A DNA stretch of 64,000 nucleotides from contig NZ_CP106794.1 in NCBI RefSeq assembly GCF_025642135.1, positions 1 through 64,000 of the forward strand, written 5' to 3'. How positions within the stretch are numbered: the first letter of the stretch is position 1; each line of letters begins with the position of its first letter. The translations under genes and the position numbers were made by a program. The notes under the pieces are model-generated. The model was not told the origin of the DNA. It saw only the letters and a list, made by a program, of their open reading frames with translations, and did no database searches. The DNA comes from Streptomyces cynarae. Lineage in GTDB: Bacteria > Actinomycetota > Actinomycetes > Streptomycetales > Streptomycetaceae. Positions 1 through 9,322 of this stretch are shown piece by piece.

Positions 1-246
1 ATGCGCGGGCCGACCTGTCGGGGGGACCGCGAGACGCCGCAGGGACAGGCTGGCGATGGCGAGGAGACCGGTAAAGACGGCCAAGAGGAGGACGGACACC
101 CACATCTGCCGGCTCCCGGGCGCCTGCCAGCCGGTCCAGGCCGCAGAGCCCGCCCACAGCAGGACACCCACGGCGTAGAAGGAGCGGACGCGATGCAGCT
201 GCCGCACGGCCCGCAGGAACTGGATACGTTCAACCTTCGGTGCCAT
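1..246 (-). CDS. Small membrane protein, C-terminus beyond window edge
   Basis: An open frame begins at the ATG at 246 and runs off the left edge without a stop, giving 82 visible residues. There are two hydrophobic segments, around residues 22-40 (FYAVGVLLWAGSAAWTGW) and 49-68 (MWVSVLLLAVFTGLLAIASL), separated by a short polar loop. The N-terminus is basic and the segment after the second helix contains RR. This suggests a two-helix inner membrane protein. I do not recognise a family. The long plus-strand frame over the same bases has no plausible protein features and is taken as its shadow. Confidence 0.5.
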   Translation of the reverse strand, partial: MAPKVERIQFLRAVRQLHRVRSFYAVGVLLWAGSAAWTGWQAPGSRQMWVSVLLLAVFTGLLAIASLSLRRLAVPPTGRPAH

Positions 247-275
247 GCGGAGCCGTGTACCCCAGGGCGCGCTGT

Positions 276-513
276 TCAGCAGTCGGGGTTTTTCGCTTCT
301 GCCGTACTGCTCACCCTTGTTTTTGCTGCTGAGTGGGCCTTCGAAGTCGCGGCGTACTGCTGCACCTTGGTTCTTCTGGTCAGCCCCGCACTGTCAGGGA
401 GGTCCAGGACGGCGCCGCAGTGCTTGCAGAGTTTCCCATCTTCTGGCGTATGCGGGCGTGCCGCAGGCCTTGCAGAACCGGTTGCCTTTGTTGTCATCAG
501 TCTTCTGCGCCAT
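276..513 (-). pseudogene. Zinc-ribbon protein broken by one frameshift
   Basis: From the ATG at 513 the frame reads MAQKTDDNKGNRFCKACGTP and then runs into an unrelated tail ending at 394. Switching frame near 440 gives the expected partner half, EDGKLCKHCGAVLDLP, and a basic tail ending at 276. Together they make a CxxC-(13 residues)-CxxC zinc ribbon of about 78 residues. The two halves are not joined in one frame, so this is a pseudogene or a one-base sequence error. No specific function is recognised. A role in nucleic-acid binding would be a guess from the zinc ribbon and the basic tail. Confidence 0.5.
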
Positions 514-816
514 GGCTCTCCCCGGCAGGCTGGGCTGTGATTGGACAGTGATGAATGCGGAGTACCCGCGGCTTCCGTGTCGATTCTCCAGGACATCTGC
601 TTCATTTTTTAGTCTGCGATAGACTCTGGAATCAGACGGCTCCAGAGGTTCTGGGAATCTGTGACCCGCTGCACGGGGGTCATCTTGTCCCGCATCGGAG
701 GTGTGGATCCGGTGTCTCGGTGGGCAATTTGGGCGAATATCCGTTGGCGACAGGCCAGTTGCTCGCGCCTTGGTGTGTGAGAGCTGTCGTCCGGCTCGCA
801 GGAGAGAGTAGAGCGA
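514..816. other. Intergenic region between divergent genes
   Basis: About 300 bases separate the zinc-ribbon frame (leftward) from the helicase pseudogene (rightward). It is less GC-rich than the flanks and presumably held divergent promoters. I see no coding frame with credible protein features, and no convincing hairpin or promoter hexamer. Confidence 0.35.
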
Positions 817-3357
817 ATGGCTATGAAGGTACTTCGTCCTCATCAGCGAGAAGCCGTGGGCGCAGTGCTCCGGGCGCTCGAATTCCCTGCAAGATCCACT
901 GTGCCTGAGCGGGGCTCCGCACTCAGGTGATCATGGCAACCGGAACGGGCAAGACACTCGTGGCCACCCACAGCGCTGAGGAGCTCCGTGCGGGGCGCGT
1001 GCTGGTGCTCGTTCCCTCCCTGGATCTGCTTGCCCAGACCGAGGCCGCGTGGCGCGAGGGAGGCCGCACGGGCCCGATGGTCGGGGTGTCCTCGCTGCGG
1101 GGTGAGGAGGTGTCCTTCCCCAACACCACGGACGTGGGCGAGCTGGTCGACTGGGTGAGGCCGTTCGACAAGGTCACGGTGTTCGCCACGTACGCCTCGC
1201 TGGGGCTGGGCACGCTGGAGCGGGCCCACAAGGCCGGCCTGCCGGGCTGGGACCTGATCGTGGTCGATGAGGCGCACCGGTGTTCGGGCCGGATCGGGAA
1301 GCCGTGGGCGGTCGTCCACGACAACACCCGCATCCCGTCCCTGCGCCGCCTGTACATGACGGCCACGCCCCGGCTGTGGCAGTTGGACGGGGACTCCGAG
1401 CAGGGCGCGCCGGGCGAGCTGGTGGCGAGCATGGAGGACGACCCGGAGGGGCCGTTCGGCGCCAGGTGTTTCACCCTGACGCTGTCGGAGGCGATCGACC
1501 GGGGAATCTGCGCGCCCTATCAGGTGGTGTGCGTGGACATCACCGACACCCAGCTCCAGGCCGCCCAGTTGCTGGGGGCTGCGGGCCGCTCGGATGAGGT
1601 GCGTGGGGCGCGGCTCGCGGCGCTGCAGACGGCGCTGGTGAAGGCGTCGGCCGAGGAAGGGTTCCGCAGGACGCTGGTCTTCCACCACGTCGTCAAGGAG
1701 GCCGAGGCGTTCGCAGCCGCCTTCCCGATGTGGCCGCGCAGCTGCATGCCGCCGACCCTGAGCTGTACCCGAAGACGATCTGGGCCAACTGGTTGTGCGG
1801 CGATCACAAGCCGAACCACCGGCGGCGGGTTCTTGCGGAGTTCGCGGCCGGGATCGCCACGGATGGCACGGTCGTGGAGAAGGGGTTCCTGGGGTCGGTG
1901 AAGGTGCTGGGCGAGGGCGTCGACACCAAGAACTGTGACTCCGTCTACTGGGCCGACGTGCGCGGTTCCATGCCTGACCTCGTCCAGGCCGTGGGCCGGG
2001 CGCTGCGGATGCAGCCCGGCGAGGGCAAGGTCGCATCCCTCGTGGTGCCGGTCCTGCTCGGGCCCGGCGAGACGGTGGACAACATGCTGACCTCGCGGGC
2101 GTTCGGGGGGTTGGCGAAGCTGCTGGAAGCGCTCAGGGCGCATGACGCCCGAGTGGTGGAGGCTCTGGCGCAGCAGCAGGCTCAGAGCCGTGTCAGGGGC
2201 GTTCAAAGCCGCAGCGGGGGTCAGGAGGGCCGAGGCGAGGGGGAGAGGAAGGGTCTGGGCCGTCGGCTCCGGCCCGGCATCTGCTGAAGTTCTCCACGCC
2301 GCGTGACCCCGCGCAGCTGGCGGCGTTCATCAAACTGCGGGTCCTCAACCCTGAGCATGAGCACTGGCGGCGCGGCATCGAGGCCGCCGTCATCTACAAC
2401 CGGCTCCACGGCGGCCTGAAGGTCCCGTTCACGTACCGCGTGCCCGGCGGCGACGACCAGGAGGCCAAGGTCGAGGGGTGGCCGGCCGCGCTCGCCGGGT
2501 TCCCCCTCGGGCAATGGATCGCCGACGCAAGAAGGTTCTATGCCCGCGGCGATATGGACGAGGACCGCGTCCAGCAGTTGGAGAAGCTGGGCATGGTGTG
2601 GTCGCACTTCGACGTCGCATGGGAAGAGGGCCTGGCCGCCGCGCGCGGGTGGGCTGCGGAAAACGGGCATCTCCTGGCACCGCTGGACGCCACCTACCAG
2701 GGCTACCGGGTAGGCATCTGGCTGAAGAACGCCAGGGCCGCGGCCCGGAAGGCTGCCGAGATCGAGCAGCGGCGTGCCGAGGGACTGCCGGTGGAGTCGG
2801 TAGCCGGCGCGCTGTCGGAGGAGCGGCGCGAGCAGTTGGAGGAGATCGACCCGTCGTGGTGCCCGGCCTGGCCGGTGGAGTGGCAGCGCGCCTTCCATCT
2901 GGTCCGGCTGCACCTGGAGGCCGGCGGCGAGCTGCCCATGTCGCCGGGTGGGATCGTGCACCAGGGCGAGGATCTGGGCCGGTGGGTGCGCTCGGTCCGG
3001 CTGGGCTGGGACGAGCTCACAGCCGTGCAGCAGTGGATGTGTGAGCACATCCTCGGCATCGAGCCCGCCACCGAGGACGAGAAACCACAGCCGCGCCGTA
3101 CGCAGGCCGACAAATGGGCGATGAACTACGCGGCCGCCAAGCAGTTCTACGAGCGCGAGGGACACCTTCGGGTGCCGAGGAAGCACGTCGAGACGATCGT
3201 CCTCAGCGGTGGCGATGGAGACGGCGGTAGGGGCGAGGACCAGAAGGAACGGCAGCTCCGGCTTGGTGCATGGATCGGGAACCAGCGCAGTAGGGCCGCC
3301 ACGCTGTCACCGGAACGCGTGGAGCAGTTGTCCGCGATCGGGATGCGCTGGGCGTAA
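817..3357 (+). pseudogene. DEAD/DEAH helicase with HA domains, three frameshifts
   Basis: The ATG at 817 has GGAG at 801. It starts a Q-motif-like segment (LRPHQREAVGAVLRAL) that loses frame in a GGGG run near 910. The next frame carries Walker A (MATGTGKT), motif II (VVDEAHR) and motif III (YMTATPRLW), and breaks near 1724. The third frame has the motif V-like GEGVDTKNCDSVYW and motif VI-like QAVGRALRMQ, and breaks near 2180. The fourth runs to the stop at 3357 and carries HA-type repeats (W..G..L..L...G..W patterns). Rejoining the frames gives a superfamily 2 helicase of about 845 residues with a C-terminal DNA-binding HA region, of the type common near Streptomyces chromosome ends. As written it cannot make a full protein. 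Confidence 0.8.
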
Positions 3358-3375
3358 TTGACGGCGGTGGGGCGT

Positions 3376-3413
3376 GCGTAGCCGATGACAGCTGGTGCTG
3401 TCATCGGCTACGC
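3376..3413 (+). terminator. 17-bp perfect stem hairpin
   Basis: A perfect 17-bp inverted repeat with a TGGT loop lies 18 bases after the helicase stop and about 90 bases before tpg. There is no T-tract, which is normal for terminators in high-GC actinobacteria. It probably insulates tpg from upstream transcription. Confidence 0.65.
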
Positions 3414-3505
3414 CGGAACCGGTAGTCAGGGGCGGACGGTGTGGGAGAACTGACGCCACGGGCTGCAGGGGCTGGCCCTGTCGGCTGGCCGCTGGGGAGG
3501 CGGAC

Positions 3506-4063
3506 ATGGGGCAGATCGAGCAGGGGCTGGAGCAGGCGTTGCGCACCCGGCCCGTTCCCTCGAGCACCGAGGCCCGTCTGCGGTTTCTGCTGGCGACGCA
3601 CAAGGGTTCCACCCGGAAGGTGGCCGTCGTGCTGGGGGTGTCGCAGCGCACCGTGCAGCGGTGGGTGACGAAGAGGCCCGGAGCGCGACGTCCGCCGGGT
3701 TCGCTGCATGTCCGGGCGATCGAGGAAGCGGTCCTGGCGCGGTGGCAGCCCCGTGTACGGGCCCGTCGGCGTGCACAAGCCGAAGCTAACGGGTTCGTCT
3801 TCCACACCAGGGCGCGATTCGGGTTCGCCGCGCCAGCAGGGTCGTCGGACGATCCGCGGGTGCGGTGGATCACCCAGGACCTGTCAGGAGAGGTCGCCCG
3901 GGAGCTGTTCGCCGCCCGGGACGCCGGCGCAGGCGAGCAGCAGCAGACGGTGATCCTGGCCCGGGCGCTGGGACACGCCTACTTTCGCGATCGGGGCCGC
4001 CGGGCCCACGGTCTGCATGTCTCTTTCAGCGACGTCGAGTTCGCTGACTTCTCGATCGGCTGA
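3506..4063 (+). CDS. tpg: Telomere terminal protein Tpg homologue
   Basis: The protein has 185 residues, the normal Tpg length. In Streptomyces, Tpg is covalently attached to telomere 5' ends and primes end patching of linear replicons. Family landmarks are visible in order: TRPVPSSTEARLRFLLATHK near the N-terminus, the HTH-like segment KGSTRKVAVVLGVSQRTVQR, ARWQPRVRARRR, ARFGFAAPAGSSDDPRVRWI, and the C-terminal YFRDRGRRAHGLHVSFSDVE. The ATG at 3506 has GGGGAGG six bases upstream. It is monocistronic. No tap gene (the usual upstream partner) is present; the neighbour is the HA helicase pseudogene. It is convergent with the next gene, with 32 bases between the stops. The identification rests on remembered family sequence. 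Confidence 0.85.
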   Translation: MGQIEQGLEQALRTRPVPSSTEARLRFLLATHKGSTRKVAVVLGVSQRTVQRWVTKRPGARRPPGSLHVRAIEEAVLARWQPRVRARRRAQAEANGFVFHTRARFGFAAPAGSSDDPRVRWITQDLSGEVARELFAARDAGAGEQQQTVILARALGHAYFRDRGRRAHGLHVSFSDVEFADFSIG

Positions 4064-4095
4064 GCCTGCCCCGTCGCGTAACCGCGTCAGGGTGT

Positions 4096-5206
4096 TCAGC
4101 GTCGCGAGGGCCTGACGCGCCTGGCTGGCATCGCTTCGTACCTCTCGGCTTCCTGCCGCTCGCGCCAGTCCCATTCCATACGGCCGGCCGGGCCTTTGCG
4201 GCGGGCCGCGGGCGGCTGAGGCGGGCGCAGCCTGGCCGTCTCGGCCACGCGCAGCAGGTGTGCGCGGTCTCCTGGCGTGGCGAGCAGTTCCTCGTCCTCG
4301 CCGGATAGGAGCCGGGCGAAGCAGGCCGCGGCCCGCGGGAAGATGCCCGCCCACGGCGGTACGGGGTAGGCGGCGCAGCCGTCGGTGTAACGGGCGCGGT
4401 CGTGCAGGGCGGGCGTGGCTGCGGCGTCGTCGTAGTCGCGGGGGCGGGCGGTGGCAAGTTGTTGCAGAGAGGCGCCGGTGAACAGAGCAGCGGTGAGGGT
4501 CGCGGCCAGGCTGGGATGTGCGGTCGCTGTGTGAAGCCGGTGGGCGACTCGCTGGGCGGTGGGCGCGGTGAGAGGCACGGGTGGTGGGCGGTGCCGCCAG
4601 GCGATCGGCGGTGGCGTGCACGGGTCGGCGCAGGGGCGGGGGCTGTCGTAGGAGACGAGGCGTTCCAGTGCCGGCAGGGTGAGCCACCGGCTGGCGGCGC
4701 GGCGGGCTCGTCTGGGGGCGGGGTTCGGCGATAGGCGTGCCGTAGTAGTGGCGGCGGGCGGCCGCGAAGTCGGCGGTGACGGAGTAGTCGACCGTCCGCA
4801 GGGCCTGATGCAGAGCGGCGGGAAGGTGAGGGCGGTGGCAGACCAGGGTCAGGTGGATACCAGCGAAGGCATGTAGCTGCAGGAGGCGCATCGTGCGGCG
4901 GGCAGTGAGGCGGTGAGCGCGCAGGACGGTCAGCCTGGTGACGGGCAGGGCGGTCAGCCAGGCAGTGGCGGCTTCCCAGGCGGGCTGACGACCGCCGGGA
5001 AAGCGGCCCGGGAGCAGGGGCGGTTTACCCAGGGCGACGAGAAGGTCGTGGGCGAGGCCGGTTTCGCTGGTGGTGCCCGGGCCGGGGTGCAGGGTGATCC
5101 GGCCGGACGGCGGATGGTGGGCGGCCAGAGCGGTGTGCGTGTGCAGCACGTCGTCATGACGGTCGAGAACCACGGTGACGGACGGCAGCGGCGGAGCAGG
5201 AGGCAT
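4096..5206 (-). pseudogene. TniB-like protein lacking Walker motifs, frameshifted
   Basis: The ATG at 5206 lies 11 bases after the tniB stop, so this is the last gene of the operon. The first half (to about 4720) contains TRLTVLRAHRLTARRTMRLL followed by GIHLTLVCHRPHLPAALHQA. These line up with the Walker B and sensor regions of the neighbouring ATPases (VLVVDEAQ and ITLVLCGAG), but VVDEA is replaced by TVLRAH and no P-loop is seen. Frame is lost in a CCCCC run at 4714-4718. The second frame then gives a plausible C-terminal half (RRARRAASRWLTLPALERLV through WDWRERQEAERYEA) to a stop at 4096. I infer a catalytically dead ATPase paralogue. The family is not otherwise recognised. Confidence 0.5.
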
Positions 5207-5217
5207 GGACGGTGTGG

Positions 5218-5961
5218 TCAGGCGAGGCGGCTGAAGGCCCAGCGCAGCAGCTCCTGGTCGACGCGGGCACGTCCCGTACGGGCCAGTGCGGTACGGGTGT
5301 GGGCGGTCAGCTGGGCCCGGGCGCGGAAGTTGCCGTGCGCGGCGTGCTGATCGGCGAAGGCGATGTCCTCGGGGTCGGCGTCAGCCCAGACCGGGTGGAA
5401 CAGCGGGATCACCTCCAGGACCTCGTCGGGTGTGAGGCGCGTGAACTGCTGCCAGATGAAGATGCGGGAGGAGAGCATCGGTTCGCGGCGCAGCACGGTG
5501 TGGCAGCCCGCGCCACCGACGAAAATGATGGCGAGCTGGGTTGAGGGTTCGTCCCAGAGGTAGCGGAAGTATTCGAACGCCTCCCCGCCTGGCCACTGGG
5601 CCTCGTCGACGAGGAAGGTACGGGAGCGTTCGGCCAGGGCCGTCTTCAGCAGACGGTCGAACTCGCTGGGGTGACGCGGTGGCTCCCCGGCCAGGTCGAG
5701 CGCGGTGAACAGTTCGTAGCGCACCGCGCGGGCCGTGGGACGGGCACGGAAGGTGATCTTTCGGACGTCCTCACCGGGTTCGAGTCCGCGCAAGCAGGTA
5801 TTGACGGCGAGGGTCTTGCCGAAGCCGGCGCCGCCATGGATGCACATCATCGCGCGGGCAGCGACCGTGTCGGTGATGTTCTCCCGGGCAGTGAGCAGGG
5901 CGCGGGTGGTGACCACGGAGGCGTCGGGCAGGTCGACGTACTGGTAGGTGGCCGCGGTCAC
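5218..5961 (-). CDS. tniB: TniB-like AAA ATPase
   Basis: A 247-residue ATPase of the TniB/TnsC/MuB type, which in this family activates the DDE transposase and takes part in target choice. Walker A is HGGAGFGKT (about residues 43-51) and Walker B is TFLVDEAQW (about 115-123). A sensor-1-like LAIIFVGGAG follows, then a helical C-terminal domain. The GTG start at 5961 overlaps the transposase stop by four bases (GTGA), implying translational coupling. It is intact, although the transposase before it and the gene after it both contain frameshifts. Confidence 0.85.
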   Translation of the reverse strand: MTAATYQYVDLPDASVVTTRALLTARENITDTVAARAMMCIHGGAGFGKTLAVNTCLRGLEPGEDVRKITFRARPTARAVRYELFTALDLAGEPPRHPSEFDRLLKTALAERSRTFLVDEAQWPGGEAFEYFRYLWDEPSTQLAIIFVGGAGCHTVLRREPMLSSRIFIWQQFTRLTPDEVLEVIPLFHPVWADADPEDIAFADQHAAHGNFRARAQLTAHTRTALARTGRARVDQELLRWAFSRLA

Positions 5962-7639
5962 GAGGCGTCTCCGTCTTCAGCGGTGGTGGAGGGTACGGCC
6001 CGTCCGGCCGGGCCGTCGGGGACTGCAGGGGCGGAGTCACGGCCTGGCGGGAGCGGGGCGGGGCGGGCCGGCGCGGCCAGAGAGGGCGGGGTGCGCCAGT
6101 CGGCCGGGGGTGCGGCGTGCGGGATGACGTCCGGCATCGCGAGCTGCGCGAGGTCGGATTCAGCAGGCTGGGCGAGTTCGGCCTCGACCTGCGCGGTGGT
6201 CAGCGCGCCGAGCCGCCGAGGGGGCTCGGCCTGGGTAGCGGCGGCATAGCGCTCGCGCTGCGAGGCCTCCAGGTCCTTCTTCAGGCGGCGCGCACGGGCG
6301 GCCCGCGTTTTCCGTACGGCACTGACCTGTTCCTCGGTGGCCTGATCGGCCAGGTCCGCGGGACCGAGGTAGCGGCCAGTGGCGGCGTGGTAGACCTCGA
6401 TGCGGTGGTCGTGGTGGGGCATGAAGCGGATCCGGACCTGGATACCGGCCTGGCCGGTCATCCACGGCCCCACGTAGTCGCGTCTCCTGAAACGGATGCC
6501 GCGGGTGGTCAGCATGCGAGTACCGGCGTCCTCCAGGGTGAACGTCCACAGATCCGCGGCCGGCACGTCCCGCAGCGGGGTGGGATCGTCCTGCCACGCC
6601 TGAAGCGGAGTCTTGCCCCGCAACGGCGCCGGGCGGTGCTCGGTGTTCCACCAGAGCGTCCAGGCCAGAAGCTGGGTGGTGAAGTCCTCGAAGCCCAGCA
6701 GCACTTCGTCCTTCGGACGGAAGGAGCGTTTGCCGGGGCACGGCTGGCGGGCGTAGCCGGGCAGCGCGGCCAGGAACATGCTCTCCACCGCACGGTTCAG
6801 GCCCTCCACGGTGCCCTTGAGGTGGGGGGTGTAGGCGGGCAGGTCCTCCACCGTCACGTCCAGGAGATCGAACGCTGCGGTCACCGTCCGGGACAGGAAG
6901 TCCTTGCCACGGTCCACCCGTACCTTCTCGGGCACGCCGCCGAACGGGCCGTAGGGGTCCTCGCGCAGCACGGCGGAGCGCAGCGCAGCGAGTACCGACT
7001 CCCGCGACGGATGCCCGGGCGTGACGGCAACGCCGGTGATCGCGTTGGTGGCGCAGTCGGTGAACCAGGTGATCCACGGCCTGCGGGCATGGCCGTCGAC
7101 GTCGACCAGCACCGCCGCCTGGACGTGGTCGGTCTCCCACACCTGGTTCCGCCAGCCCCGCAGCCGGGCCAGGAACACATCATGCTTGCGCGCCGCCCGC
7201 TCCCCACCTGCAAGCCCGGCCCGCTCCCCGGCGTCAGATCACGGCGGATCGCCCGGTGCAGCGTCGTCAGCGACGGTGCCTCCACGGGCGGGGACTGACG
7301 GGCAGCACGCACGACCAGCTCGCGGTGGACCGCCCGCACGTTCCCCTTCCACAGCGCCAACAGGCTCCGGACTTCGGGCGTGATCGTGAACCTCGCATCG
7401 ACTCGGGAGCGTGCGCCGGGGTAGGCGGCTGCGGTCTCATCGCTCTGAGCGGCGGCCAGCCAGCGCCACACCGTGCGCTCCGACACCCCCAGCGCGTCTG
7501 CAGCCACTCGTACGTGTCCTGCTGTCAGCTTCTTCCCTGCCCGTAGTGCGAGCAGCCGCCGCACAGCCGGACCACGCAGTGCCGTCCTCGACGCCACAGG
7601 CAGTCCGCCGCCTGCGCGGACCGCGTCATCGTCCTCCAT
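5958..7639 (-). pseudogene. tniA: TniA-like DDE transposase, one frameshift
   Basis: The ATG at 7639 follows GGGGAG. The N-terminal part has an HTH (LTAGHVRVAADALGVSERTV) and a second DNA-binding region. Frame is lost in a CCCC run near 7226-7229, where re-phasing restores LTPGERAGLAGGERAARKHD. The remaining 400 residues are an rve/Mu-type core with likely catalytic residues in VWETDHVQ (D), VRVDRGKDF (D) and GTVEGLNRAVE (E), then a beta-barrel-like region and a Pro/Ala-rich tail that would contact the ATPase. Family role: strand transfer of transposon ends. A GTG inside the second frame could still yield the catalytic part without the end-binding domains. Confidence 0.8.
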
Positions 7640-7728
7640 GTCAGCTCCCCTCACGCGGGTAGGACGTCGTCTGTTGCCAGGTGCCGGGACCGTACGATCG
7701 CCCTCCCGCCCGTGCAGAAGCGCTCCGG

Positions 7729-9006
7729 TCACAGCGGCGGCGCGACCCGCTTAAACAGTCGCCTCAACAAACCCCGGTCGACGGATGCGTCAGCAGTGGT
7801 GAGCAGCGCGTTCTGCAGGTGCGCAGTCAAAGCGGCCCACGTGCGGAACGTGCCGTGCGCGCACGACTGGTCGATCCACGTCAGATCCGGGGACGGGACG
7901 GTGCGCCACAGCGGATGGAAGCCAGTCACCACGGGCGCCACTTCCGCTGCGTCCAGGCGCGGAACCTCCTGCCACGCGACCACTCGCGACGCCAGCTGCG
8001 GCAGCCGGGACAGCGCCCGCTCGCTGCCCGCCCCGCACAACACCAGCGTGATCCGCGTGCCGGGGTGGTCCCACAGGCTCTGCAGGTACTCCAGGCACGG
8101 CGCGGGCAGGCGCTGCGCCTCATCGACCACCAGCACCCGCGCCTCACCCAAAGCTTCCGCGACCGCGGCGTCGGCCAGCGCCGACGTGTGCGGGAAGCGG
8201 CCCGGCAGCGCCAGAGCGTCGAACACCGCCCGCCTCATGCCGGCCACCGACGGGCGCACCGGTACCGGTACCCACGTCACCTTCCAGCCCGGGGGCACTT
8301 CGCCAAGCGCCATCCGCACAGCGACGGTCTTGCCCCGGCCCGGGTCACCGAACACACACACCGCGCCCTGGGTCGCCATCGCCTGCCCGACCGCCTCGGC
8401 CACCGCCCGCACCGACGACGTCCGCACCAACTGCGCGCCCGCCGGCAACGCCACACCCGCCAGCGCGCCGCTCTCCCCCACCGGCAAGCCGCTGGTCGCC
8501 TCTGGCCCGAGACGCGGTGGCGCAGACGTCTTCACCGCGCCGCCCCCATGCGGCCCGGCCAGGGCGAGGTCAGCCAGGGCCTGCCGCGTTTGCTGCTCAT
8601 CCCGCTCCCGCCGCACCACCGCGCGGTCCGGCAACACCCTGCCGGCCTCCAAATCCTGGCGCACCACCCGGTACAACGACGCCAGCGAGGGCACCTGGCC
8701 CCCGGCCTCCTTCATATGCCGGTGCAGCGCCGCCACGTTCCCGCCCGCCTGCGCCAGCACCTCCCACGCCTGGTCAGAGACCTCCAGCCGGGCCCGCGGC
8801 CTGCGCTCCATGCGGCCCTCGGCCCGCGCCGCCTCCAGCCAGCGCCACACCGTGCGCACATTCACTCCGCCGACCTGGGCGCCCGCACGCACATGCGCCG
8901 TCGTCAACGCCCCGGCCGCATCAAGCTCCAGCAGCCGCGCAACCAGCACCGGCCTGGACACCCTCAGCCCCGCCGTGACCTCACCCCACGCGCCCGGCTC
9001 CCCCAC
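7729..9006 (-). CDS. Transposase-type DNA-binding domain fused to TniB-like ATPase
   Basis: The protein has 425 residues. Residues 25-140 resemble the N-terminal DNA-binding region of the adjacent TniA: the HTH LTTAHVRAGAQVGGVNVRTV, then NVAALHRHMKEAGGQVPSLA and SLYRVVRQDLEAG, corresponding to NVRAVHRELV and SLTTLHRAIRRDL in TniA. After a linker, a TniB-type ATPase follows with Walker A FGDPGRGKT (about 235-243) and Walker B RVLVVDEAQRLP (about 293-304). Its ending, CAHGTFRTWAALTAHLQNAL, matches the TniB at 5218 (AAHGNFRARAQLTAHTRTAL). It is intact, unlike the following tniA. I infer an ATPase that reads transposon ends or another site directly through its own HTH domains. Confidence 0.75.
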   Translation of the reverse strand: MGEPGAWGEVTAGLRVSRPVLVARLLELDAAGALTTAHVRAGAQVGGVNVRTVWRWLEAARAEGRMERRPRARLEVSDQAWEVLAQAGGNVAALHRHMKEAGGQVPSLASLYRVVRQDLEAGRVLPDRAVVRRERDEQQTRQALADLALAGPHGGGAVKTSAPPRLGPEATSGLPVGESGALAGVALPAGAQLVRTSSVRAVAEAVGQAMATQGAVCVFGDPGRGKTVAVRMALGEVPPGWKVTWVPVPVRPSVAGMRRAVFDALALPGRFPHTSALADAAVAEALGEARVLVVDEAQRLPAPCLEYLQSLWDHPGTRITLVLCGAGSERALSRLPQLASRVVAWQEVPRLDAAEVAPVVTGFHPLWRTVPSPDLTWIDQSCAHGTFRTWAALTAHLQNALLTTADASVDRGLLRRLFKRVAPPL

Positions 9007-9255
9007 CGCACACCCTTCCGCCCACGGAAACCGTCACCGACCACCGTGCCGCCGTGCAGTCCTCGGAAGGATCAGAAGTGCCGTTCCCAAGACAGCGGAG
9101 CGGAGCGGGGTGTACCGCCCCATGACAGCCGCGACGGCACCACACACCGCCCCACGGCAGCGACCCCGCCCATCCTCAGCACCCCACCAGCGAAAACACC
9201 CAGTTCTGACGTCCCGTCACTGACACCCACCCACCGACACCAAACCGGAACATCG
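9007..9255. other. Intergenic/junction region upstream of the ATPase fusion gene
   Basis: This stretch lies between the start of the minus-strand operon and the HA-tail fragment. One end of the transposition module should fall here, because HA homology starts abruptly at about 9256. I could not identify a clear terminal inverted repeat. No credible gene is seen. Confidence 0.3.
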
Positions 9256-9322
9256 CAGCTGGGCGTATGGGCCTCGAACACCCGCGCGAGGCGAGGCAAT
9301 CTCGCCCAGGAGCAACTGGACG

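Larger units (their letters stand above)
4096..9006 (-). mobile_element. TniA/TniB-type transposition operon
   Basis: Four minus-strand genes lie close together: HTH-ATPase fusion, DDE transposase, ATPase and ATPase-like protein. The first gap is about 90 bases, the second junction overlaps by GTGA, and the third gap is 11 bases. This is the core of a Tn5053/Tn7-like element. No TniQ and no terminal repeats were found within it, so the outer limits are unknown. Two of the four frames are interrupted. Confidence 0.55.

Noticed and set aside
1..540. Long plus-strand open frame from the first base
   Set aside because: Low-complexity composition and no domain; the minus strand over 1-246 encodes a credible two-helix membrane protein and 276-513 a zinc ribbon.
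843..2036. Long minus-strand open frame opposite the helicase
   Set aside because: His/Arg/Pro-rich shadow typical of high-GC antisense frames; the plus strand carries helicase motifs.
3376..3413. 17-bp palindrome as a telomere-type foldback
   Set aside because: Streptomyces telomeres contain several closely packed palindromes; this is a single hairpin right after a stop codon, so a terminator is simpler.
6117..7298. Plus-strand 393-residue frame opposite tniA
   Set aside because: Antisense of the DDE transposase; no motif of its own.
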